This document shows positions 1 to 6,600 of a stretch of DNA of 9,906 nucleotides, piece after piece. This DNA is from Promethearchaeota archaeon (lineage in GTDB: Archaea; Asgardarchaeota; Lokiarchaeia; Sigyniarchaeales; SOKP01), in the NCBI GenBank assembly GCA_030615235.1, contig JAUWZR010000081.1:1-9906 (forward strand), in the 5' to 3' direction. Position numbers and translations under genes: made by a program. Position 1 is the stretch's first letter. Each line of letters starts with the position of its first letter. The notes below the pieces were generated by a model. That model saw only the letters and a list, made by a program, of their open reading frames with translations, searched no databases and had not been told where the DNA came from.

Positions 1-170
1 TAATCCTGAGCCAAGTCCCGACATCATGTCGGGAAAGGTGCAGAGACTATCCTTGAAAAAGGAGTACTGTAAACCGAAGCAGGTTTATGGGAAGCGCTCA
101 CTACCCCGGAAAAACACGTTTACGGGGTAAAGAGATAGTCCAAGCCTTATGGAAACATAGGGGATACTTG
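1..170 (+). ncRNA. Group I self-splicing intron, 3' part, inside tRNA-Asn
   Basis: The conserved core of a group I intron is readable. The Q element is AATCCTGAGCCAAG at 2-15, R is GTGCAGAGACTA at 38-49, and S is AGAGATAGTCC at 131-141. P7 forms between GACTAT (45-50) and ATAGTC (135-140). P5 is a hairpin between 17-24 and 26-33. P9 is CCTTATG (145-151) with CATAGGG through a GAAA loop. The terminal G170 would be omega-G, with splicing before T171. Extra hairpins lie between the two P7 strands: CCTT/AAGG at 51-62, AAACC/GGTTT at 71-86, and TACCCCG/CGGGGTA at 102-129. The first two sit where P7.1/P7.2 occur in subgroup IA introns, so an IA-like assignment is possible but inferred. P1 and the 5' splice site lie before the window. 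No homing endonuclease ORF is seen in this part. Confidence 0.9.
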
Positions 171-211
171 TAACCGGAGGGTTGTTGGTTCGAATCCAAC
201 CCGGGGAGCCA
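171..211 (+). tRNA. tRNA-Asn(GTT), 3' exon (partial)
   Basis: These 41 bases fit tRNA positions 36-76 exactly. They contain TAA of the anticodon loop, the CCGGA 3' anticodon stem, a five-base variable loop, a T arm GTTGG-TTCGAAT-CCAAC, the acceptor strand CCGGGGA, discriminator G73 and an encoded CCA. If the intron ends at G170, anticodon base 36 is U. With G73 and a short variable loop this points to Asn(GUU), with the intron between nucleotides 35 and 36. Reading straight through the intron end as CTTGTAA would suggest Thr(UGU). That is less likely, because the bases before it (GGGATA) cannot pair with the CCGGA stem and belong to intron P9. The 5' exon is outside the window. Confidence 0.82.
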
Positions 212-278
212 CTTGATGATTTCTTTGGGATTTCTCCCTTTAATACAAGAAATGCATAAGAAAAATTTATAAAATTGC

Positions 279-307
279 TTGACAAATATAATTTTTTGGT
301 ATATACT
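279..307 (+). promoter_or_regulatory. Sigma70-type promoter for the XRE/PIN operon
   Basis: A perfect -35 box TTGACA (279-284) is followed after 17 bases by a -10 box TATACT (302-307). Transcription would start near 313-315, only about 18 bases before the ATG at 332. This argues against the longer reading of the first gene from 275, because the promoter would lie inside it. Confidence 0.8.
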
Positions 308-316
308 TCTAGGTTA

Positions 317-325
317 GGGGAGGTG
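317..325 (+). promoter_or_regulatory. Ribosome binding site GGGGAGGTG
   Basis: GGAGG ends 8 bases before the ATG at 332, ideal spacing. This site fixes the start of the XRE/ImmA-IrrE gene. Confidence 0.8.
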
Positions 326-331
326 GGACAT

Positions 332-1501
332 ATGGAAAAGGGGGAATTTAATAAAGAAATTGGAAGAAAACTAAGGGCTATTAGAGAAAAGCTTGGAATG
401 ACATTAGAACAAGTTTCCGATCTTATGGATTTCCCAAATTATCAAACTCTCTTGAATATTGAGTCTGGGAAAAGGTCAATAAAAGCCCAAGAACTTTCAT
501 CTCTTGCAAAAATCTATTGTGTTGATGTTGAATCTATTTTATTAAATAAAAGAGAGAAACCAGTAACTGTATTATGGAGAAATAGGAATGAAACACTAGA
601 ACTCAAACGAAGAGAGCAAGAATTTATAAAAATATGTCGAGATTATGAGCTTCTGGAGAAGAAATGCGGTTTAGAGCCTATCGAGGAGTATAAAACAATC
701 AGATTTGAGCATCAGAGGTTGGATTACGATAATGTTAAAAAAATAGCAGATAAGTTTGTTAGATGTTATGGATTTGGAGATATGCCATCTTATTCCATTG
801 AAAAGATATTGGAAGAAAGTTTAGGGATAAAAATAATCTATTTGGACCTCACAGGAATTGGTTCAGCTGCTTCAACGATTGGAGATTTTGGTGCTGCAAT
901 ATTGGTAAATAGAAGAGAAGCACCATGGCGCATTAAATTTAATATTGCCCATGAATTTTTCCACATAATCACTTGGGATATTGTAAACAAGGAAGAAATA
1001 TGTTGTAGAGAAGAGGAGGATAATATAATAGAAAAATTTGCAAACTGTTTTGCTTCGTGTTTACTTTTACCCGAAAAGCCCATAATAGAAGAAGTTAATA
1101 AGAGGGTTAAGAATAATGAATTGAGCTTTAATGATTTTATATATATTGCGAGGAAGTTTTATGTTTCCACTGAAGCTTTTCTTTGGAGATTGGTAGGTCT
1201 CGGAATATGCAATGCAGATGGAGTCAGAAAATCCTTGGAGGAGGGAACCATCAAATCGCTAGATAAAGAAAAAAGAAAAGGTGATTGGTATAGCGTGGAA
1301 TTTCCAATAATATCAGAAAGATATATTTATCTTGCTCTTAAATCTTTTGGAAAAGGACTTATATCGAAGGGTAAGCTCGCTGAGTTTTTAGGAGTGGAAC
1401 GGGCAGAGCTTCCCAAATTACTTGAGTCGTATGGTTACAATGAAGAAGGAGAACGTGATATTGCCTGCACCGTTTCTACTCGACACAGATGTAGTAGTTA
1501 G
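332..1501 (+). CDS. XRE-family regulator fused to ImmA/IrrE-type metallopeptidase
   Basis: The protein has 389 residues. An N-terminal XRE helix-turn-helix spans about residues 8-72. It is followed by a linker and an ImmA/IrrE (COG2856) zinc peptidase domain. The zinc motif HEFFH is at residues 207-211, and E234 in EKFANCFASCLLLP is the likely third ligand. The C-terminal part (about 330-370) has another small helical, HTH-like segment. In characterised relatives such as ImmA and IrrE, this peptidase cleaves or controls a repressor. HTH-fused forms commonly act as DNA-binding regulators or antitoxin-like partners in two-gene modules. A strong promoter and ribosome binding site lie just upstream, so autoregulation is plausible. 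The end overlaps the PIN gene, suggesting co-translation. The last dozen or so residues read through the start of that gene and look unconserved. Confidence is high for domains, moderate for an antitoxin role. Confidence 0.9.
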   Translation: MEKGEFNKEIGRKLRAIREKLGMTLEQVSDLMDFPNYQTLLNIESGKRSIKAQELSSLAKIYCVDVESILLNKREKPVTVLWRNRNETLELKRREQEFIKICRDYELLEKKCGLEPIEEYKTIRFEHQRLDYDNVKKIADKFVRCYGFGDMPSYSIEKILEESLGIKIIYLDLTGIGSAASTIGDFGAAILVNRREAPWRIKFNIAHEFFHIITWDIVNKEEICCREEEDNIIEKFANCFASCLLLPEKPIIEEVNKRVKNNELSFNDFIYIARKFYVSTEAFLWRLVGLGICNADGVRKSLEEGTIKSLDKEKRKGDWYSVEFPIISERYIYLALKSFGKGLISKGKLAEFLGVERAELPKLLESYGYNEEGERDIACTVSTRHRCSS

Positions 1502-2030
1502 TTTACATAAACTAGGTCTATGGAACAAAATTGTAAGACATTGTAGAAAAATATTTTTAGCAGAGACTGTATATAAGACAGAAGTCCGCCATTACCCCTC
1601 ACCGAGGAAAGCAAAGATCCCCATAAATCTTCAACCCCTCGTCAAAAAAGCAAATGTTGAAATATTAAGTGGAAATATAATAACGCTAAAGAAAATTGAA
1701 GAATTTTTAAATGAATTTGATGTTATTGAAAGGCCGGAATTACAAGCTGGAGAACTTGAATCTTTAGCAATAATTGTAGATTCTCATGACTTTTGTTTCT
1801 GCACATTTGATAAAGCAGCGTTAAGGGCACTTTCAATGATGGAACTTGAAGACAGAGGGATATCGTTTGAAGAACTTATTAGTAATTGTGGAATTAAAAT
1901 AAATCTTGAAGGGAAATATACAAAAAGATATTTCGAAAGATGGATAACCGAAGGCAAATTCTCCCTTACTCAGAAACCTTCAGGATATTTCAAGAAATTT
2001 ATGACCGAAGGCAATTCCCCCATTTTCTAA
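1461..2030 (+). CDS. PIN-domain putative ribonuclease (toxin-like partner)
   Basis: From the TTG at 1461 the protein has 189 residues. An acidic quartet typical of PIN nucleases is visible: D8/D10 in FLLDTDVVV, E98 or E100 in GELES, and D110/D117 in SHDF...TFDKAA. PIN proteins are metal-dependent RNases, often toxins of type II systems. The start is chosen because AAGGAG at 1446-1451 lies 9 bases upstream and because PIN domains start almost at the first Asp. An in-frame ATG at 1440 (MKKENVILPAP) is a good alternative, and TTG 1422 is less likely. The frame overlaps the end of the XRE/ImmA-IrrE gene by about 40 bases, so translational coupling is expected. The C-terminus carries a 19-residue-period repeat (WITEG, FMTEG). 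The pair looks like a regulator/toxin module, but toxicity is inferred. Confidence 0.82.
   Translation: MPAPFLLDTDVVVSLHKLGLWNKIVRHCRKIFLAETVYKTEVRHYPSPRKAKIPINLQPLVKKANVEILSGNIITLKKIEEFLNEFDVIERPELQAGELESLAIIVDSHDFCFCTFDKAALRALSMMELEDRGISFEELISNCGIKINLEGKYTKRYFERWITEGKFSLTQKPSGYFKKFMTEGNSPIF
1947..2020 (+). repeat. Short direct repeat at the end of the PIN gene
   Basis: ACCGAAGGCAAATTCTCCC at 1947-1965 recurs in slightly changed form, ACCGAAGGCAATTCCCC, at 2004-2020. The offset is 57 bases, or 19 codons, so it gives a repeated T-E-G motif in the protein without changing frame. Confidence 0.6.
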
Positions 2031-2177
2031 ACTTCGCAAGATTTCCAATTATAGAAGAGAGGAGATGAATTAGAATAATATTGGCGACTTTTAAGAAATT
2101 AGTAGTAAATCCATTAAAGTATAATCTCTTGGCAAGTTGATAAATTCATTTATATCTTTAATTTCTGATATAGTTTG

Positions 2178-2373
2178 GTGCGAACTGGAGTCTGTCGGGG
2201 GAGCCAATTTGTTGATCAGGAATTGGTGATTGCATGAGCTCGCTGAAAGACTCGAAGGGTGCGAACGCCGAGATCGTCCGGGGAAGAGCGAAGGATGAGT
2301 GGAAGTGAGCACCCAGCCTGATGAATGGGGGAGTGAAGGGTAAGTGAAGAAGGCGAGTCCTACCCGGGGAGCG
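2178..2373 (+). other. GC-rich structured element, copy A (possible group II intron fragment)
   Basis: This block is far more GC-rich than the genes around it and has no good reading frame. It contains many purine-rich GAAA/CGAA-type loops, for example GCTGAAAGAC, GGTGCGAACGCC and AGAGCGAAGG. This pattern is typical of a folded RNA. It begins near GTGCGAAC, matching the GTGYG start of group II introns. Its second half (2301-2373) matches 9329-9400 at about 57 of 73 positions by hand alignment. I see no domain V and no maturase, so at most this would be a 5' fragment. The group II idea is a hypothesis. The composition drops sharply at 2373/2374, where restriction-enzyme-like coding sequence begins. 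The stretch 2031-2177 before it is AT-rich and holds nothing I recognise. Confidence 0.45.
2198..2206 (+). repeat. GGGGAGCCA, copy of the tRNA-Asn 3' end (att-like)
   Basis: This nonamer is identical to the last nine bases of the tRNA (203-211) and to 9515-9523. It lies at the boundary region between the PIN gene and the defence genes, inside GC-rich block A. Confidence 0.4.
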
Positions 2374-2664
2374 TACTTATTTTCTAACCATTTTCCGACG
2401 CGGTGGAAAGCTATGAGATATAGTATTGACCCTAATATTAGAGTCGGGGCGTATATTTGTATTCCTTATAATCCAGAGGCCCCTAAACCATATAGTCGAT
2501 GGACATTAAAAGGATTGTATGATTTAAAAAATGAAGTTCTTGTTGCTGAAGAATTTTGGGATTTTTTAGGTGGAACGGGCACATATAATCAATTATTAGA
2601 TATTTTTGAACAAACTGGTATAGAATTAAGAAACGAAATTGATAAAAAACTTTTAGGGTTTTAG
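2344..2664 (+). pseudogene. C-terminal remnant of a TdeIII-like type II restriction endonuclease
   Basis: The open frame encodes 106 residues. From about residue 12 on (RWKAMRYSIDPNIRVGAYI... to EEFWDFLGG-TGTYNQLLDIFE) it resembles the C-terminal end of TdeIII-type restriction enzymes. Those end with an 'IPYNP...' strand, a tryptophan-rich segment and an EFWDxxGG-GTY motif. Full-length relatives are several times longer. The catalytic PD-(D/E)XK part and any methyltransferase partner are missing. The first ten or so residues come from GC-rich block A, and the frame is closed by a stop at 2341. The GTG at 2344 is therefore probably fortuitous; an internal ATG is at 2413. I read this as a gene cut at 2373/2374 by insertion or deletion. 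The family call is from memory and moderately sure. A functional short protein cannot be excluded. Confidence 0.6.
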
Positions 2665-2686
2665 TAATTTTAATATATTAATTTTC

Positions 2687-2692
2687 AGAGGG
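2687..2692 (+). promoter_or_regulatory. Ribosome binding site AGAGGG for the TIR gene
   Basis: This purine tract ends 5 bases before the ATG at 2698. Just upstream is the palindrome TAATATATTA (2671-2680), which could serve as a -10 region. No convincing -35 box is visible. Confidence 0.5.
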
Positions 2693-2697
2693 TTATT

Positions 2698-3168
2698 ATG
2701 TTTAGGATTTTCATTAGCCATAGTGTAGAAGATATGAGGGTTGTATATGAACTTGCAAGAACTCTCCAATTGAAAGGTATAGAGGCAATTGTAGCAGAAT
2801 GGGAGCAACAACCAGGAACTCTTCTGGCATTGAAGATTGGAGAGATGATAGATAAAAGTGATTGCGTTCTTGCTCTACTTACAAAAAATGGCGGTAGATC
2901 AATTTATGTAAATCAGGAAATAGGATATGCCCGAAAAGCTGGGAAATTGATTATTCCAGTAATTGAATATGGTGTTGAAAAAGGGTTTTTAGAAGGATTG
3001 GAATATATACTATTTAAAAGAGATGATCCTTATGATGCAATAAGCAAGACTGTAAATTATCTTAAAACAATAGAGATAAGAAAAAGTGAAGAAGAAAGAA
3101 ATAAAGTTATTCTCGCTGGAGTAATATTGTTTTTGGGTCTAATTGCATTATTGTCAGAAGAGAAATAA
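2698..3168 (+). CDS. Tail-anchored TIR-domain protein (putative NADase effector)
   Basis: The protein has 156 residues. A TIR domain fills about residues 2-125. The first strand and box 1 are FRIFISHSVED, and a helix with YVNQEIGYA places E74 where TIR NADases carry their catalytic glutamate. The strand KLIIPV follows. A charged linker (RKSEEERNK) precedes one hydrophobic segment (about 137-152), and the chain ends SEEK. This predicts a C-terminal tail anchor with the TIR domain in the cytoplasm. Bacterial TIR proteins consume NAD+ or make cyclic ADP-ribose signals in antiviral systems such as Thoeris and TIR-containing Avs. The HEPN gene starts 5 bases after the stop and the STAND gene follows, so the three are probably one operon. 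TIR assignment is confident; activity and role are inferred. Confidence 0.88.
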   Translation: MFRIFISHSVEDMRVVYELARTLQLKGIEAIVAEWEQQPGTLLALKIGEMIDKSDCVLALLTKNGGRSIYVNQEIGYARKAGKLIIPVIEYGVEKGFLEGLEYILFKRDDPYDAISKTVNYLKTIEIRKSEEERNKVILAGVILFLGLIALLSEEK

Positions 3169-3173
3169 GATAA

Positions 3174-3599
3174 ATGGACAGTAGAATAGAAGATTTTATT
3201 AAAAAAGCAGATAGATGCCTCAATCAAGGGAAAGAGTGTTTTTCCAATTTGGAATATGATATGAGTATTAGCCGTTCCTATGAGTGTATCGAATTTGCAT
3301 TAAAAGCAGTACTGATAATGGTCAATGGAAGTTATCCTCAGGAACATGATGTTGGGATTGGTCTACGGGATATCTATAGTAAGGTGCCGGAATATTTTAA
3401 AAACAAGATACCTCGTTTTGTTGTGATATCCAAGATTTCTAGAAATTTGCATACATTTGCTAAGTATGGATACGAAAGTTTAGGCGCTTCTCCGAAAACA
3501 TTATTTGAAAAACATAATGCTGAAGCAGCTATTAAAGATGCTGACGAAGTTTTGTTACATTGCAGAAATCTTTTTGATGACATAAATAGCAAAATATAG
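3174..3599 (+). CDS. HEPN-domain protein (PF05168-like)
   Basis: The protein has 141 residues and is all-helical. It fits the HEPN pattern of PF05168: an N-terminal helix with repeated A/Y positions, SRSYECIEFALKAVLIMVNG (about 33-52), then PQEHDVGIGLRDI (the 'tHdl..Ll' segment). A final helix AEAAIKDADEVLLHCRNLF (about 116-134) follows. HEPN proteins are often RNases in toxin-antitoxin and antiviral systems, with an R-x4-6-H active site. Here that motif is not obvious: R90-N-L-H93 has the wrong spacing. The protein may therefore be an adaptor or nucleotide-binding partner rather than a nuclease. It starts 5 bases after the TIR stop and ends 37 bases before the STAND ATG. The ribosome binding site is weak (AGAAGAGA at 3156-3163), which suggests coupled translation. 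Confidence 0.8.
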   Translation: MDSRIEDFIKKADRCLNQGKECFSNLEYDMSISRSYECIEFALKAVLIMVNGSYPQEHDVGIGLRDIYSKVPEYFKNKIPRFVVISKISRNLHTFAKYGYESLGASPKTLFEKHNAEAAIKDADEVLLHCRNLFDDINSKI

Positions 3600-3636
3600 G
3601 CTATTTTAAATTTATTTGTTGCTTTACCAACTTATT

Positions 3637-6600
3637 ATGAAAATATTTATTAGTTCTCCTAAAAAAGGATTAGAAAAAGAAAGACAAATTGTTATAGATA
3701 CTATTAATAATGAATTAAAGGCATTGTATCAGCCTATAGCTATGGAATATTTTATGGCTAGTCCCGATACACCCAAGAACGTGTGCCTTTCAGAATTAGA
3801 GAATACAAATATTGTAATACTTATGATTGGGCCGTATTATGGAAGTATAGATAAAGAAACAGAATTGTCATTCACTGAAGTAGAATACACTGAGGCAACA
3901 GATTTGGGATTAGATATTTTTGTATTTATGAAATTACAATCAGGGCAGACTGAATGGTTGCCAGAAGATTTAACAGATGAAGTAAAAGAAAAACATCGGA
4001 AATTTGTTTCTAAAATTACACAACATTACAAAAATTTCTATACGCCAGAAGAGTTAAGGTCATATATAATTAATTCCTTAGGAAGTTATGAAATAAAAAA
4101 GAAATACTTGCCTTTTGTTGATTCACAAGAATATTTTAGTGCTTTTCTAGGTAATGACAAAACTTTTAGACACGATTATAAACTAGTAGGGAGAGAAAAA
4201 GAAATAAAAGAATTAAATGAATTTGTTAAATCAGATAAAAGGATAGCAATTTTAAATGGCATAGGAGGTATTGGGAAGAGTAAAATATTATATGAGTTTT
4301 CAAAGACCGTGAAAGAAATTAATCCAGATTATAAAATATGCTTCTTAAGGGGTTATGAGAAATTTGATAATAGAACTGCAAAACAAATACCCAATGGAAA
4401 ATGTATCATTGTTTTAGACGATGCGCAAAGGTATAACAGGGATAATTTAAGTAGTTTATTATCTCTTTTTGGTAATAGTGATTTATATCAAAGAATAAAA
4501 CTTATTTTATCTATACGTCCTAGTGGGATTGATTTTGTAAACATGAGTTTATCAAGATCAATAAATGAACAAGAAATCCAAAGACTCGACGAAATCAAAG
4601 TCCTTTCATTACAAGAGACAAAAAGCATTATCGAAAATATTATTGGTAATAGTAATAGAACAGTTATCAATCAATTGGCTGACATTTCTAAAGATTGTCC
4701 TTTAGTTGCAATTATAGGTAGTAAACTAGTGAAAGATGGTAAAATAAGTTTGGAGCAATTCCTTACGAGTGAAGAATTTCAAAGGATGGTATTAGATAAA
4801 TATCTAGATGAATTAAAAGGAGAGGATTTAAATAACCCAGTATACAGCGAATTGTTAGCCTATATCTCTGCTTTAGGGCCTATTAGATATCCAGATGATT
4901 CTTTTGTTAAAAAAATGGCTTCTATTCTAAATGCCAAAACTCATGAAATATTCAAGAAGATAGATTGTTTGAGAAAGAAAGGTTTACTTTTGAAAACAGG
5001 AAGATTATTGCGAGTGGTACCGGATGTATTAGGAGACCATATCCTTTATAATGCTTGCGTTTCTGTTGATAGTGTTTCAACTACCTTTGCAGATAAAGTA
5101 TATGAAGAATTTCATGAAATATATTTCAAAAATATTCTTCGTAACATTTCTGAAATTGAATGGAAAAGTAAGTTCTCTCAAAAGCCAATTGATGTTTTGG
5201 GTGATATATGGAAAAATATTACCCAGACTTTTATTGAGGCTTCTAGTTATGACCGAATGAGAATGTTAGACGAAATTGGAGAAGCAGCGTTTTATCAACC
5301 TAACCATGTTATGAACATAATAAATATTGCTATTGATAGCCCTTCTCCAATTCCATGTGAAGATAAGCGAATACTATTATTAAGGGATTGGTCTCAGAAA
5401 GATGTTTTGGAAAAGATACCACGGATTCTTGGAAATATAGGATATCATTTAGAATACGTCAAAAAGTGTTGTAAGATGCTTTGGGACCTAGGGAAAGATG
5501 ATATAAGAGAGCTCAATCCTTATCCTGAACATCCTATCAGAATACTTAAGGAGTTGGCTTCTTATAAAATAGGGAAACCAGTTATATATAATGAAAAAGT
5601 TATAGAATTTGTTGAAGAATTAATAGATACACCTGAAATACATAATCACAAGTATTCTTTATTAGAGATAATCGATGAGTTGCTTGAGAAGGAAGGAGAA
5701 TTTATTGAATCTGAGGGAATATCGTTTAGAATGGGAACATTTGGATTGAATCAAAAAAATATTGCTAAGATGAGGAAAAGAACAATAGATATTCTTGAAA
5801 AATGTTTCTCACCTTCGTTACCTGCTTATGCTATTGCCAGAGCTTATGAGAGTCTTATAAAAGCATTACATTTTAGTATTGGCTCGTTTGGAAGAGTAAT
5901 TTCTGAAGATGAGGAGAAAGGATGGTTACCTGAGCAATTAAGAATTATTGATATATTAGAAAATGGGGCAAAGAAAATTTCTCATCCAGCTATTAATGTT
6001 TTGATAAAAAAGAATTTGAAGTGGTTTCAGCAACACGGAAGATATGAAGAATTAAAAGCAAAAGTTACAAAATTATTGAATTCTATTGAAGAGGATTATG
6101 AATTTAGACTTTATAGAGGAGCTTTCTACAGTATACATGAATTTGACGAAGGTCACGAGGATTTTAAAGAAGCTGAAAGGAAAGCAGAAGAAGAGCTACG
6201 TTCTGTTGCCAAATTATTGAAAGAAAAAGAAAAAATCCCTGAAGCAATTTTCGAAAAACTAAATGTCGTGATGGATGAACTTAGTAAATATAAAATGGAT
6301 ATTAAGCAAGGATATTTACTTTCAGATTTAACTGAAGAATATCCTGATATCGGGATAGAGATATATAAATTAATTCTAAAAGATCCTGAAAAGAGTCTTT
6401 GTAGATTTTCTTCTTCTTTCTTATGGCCATTAAAACGAATTTCAGAATATAATAGTAAGCTTAAGGCTTTGATAAAATCAGGTATAGATACCAAACATCC
6501 TATGGTTTGCCTTGGGATTGCCCATGCATATGGCTGGGGTGGATTAATAGAAAATTTTGATGATGAGGATGTGACTAACATTGAAGATTTAATCAATATG

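Noticed and set aside
227..241. Possible terminator GGGA-TTTC-TCCC-TTT after the tRNA
   Set aside because: The stem is only 4 pairs and the T-run is short; not convincing.
85..285. Minus-strand open frame across the tRNA exon
   Set aside because: It is the reverse of the intron and tRNA, with no ribosome binding site, and gives the familiar false peptide produced by antisense tRNA sequence.
275..331. Upstream start adding 19 residues to the XRE/ImmA-IrrE protein
   Set aside because: The promoter lies inside this stretch and a strong ribosome binding site serves the ATG at 332.
2091..2312. Minus-strand 73-residue open frame
   Set aside because: It lies mostly in the GC-rich RNA-like block, has no homology I recognise and no ribosome binding site.
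5051..5260. Second plus-strand frame inside the STAND gene
   Set aside because: Low-complexity shadow frame, wholly inside a well-supported gene.
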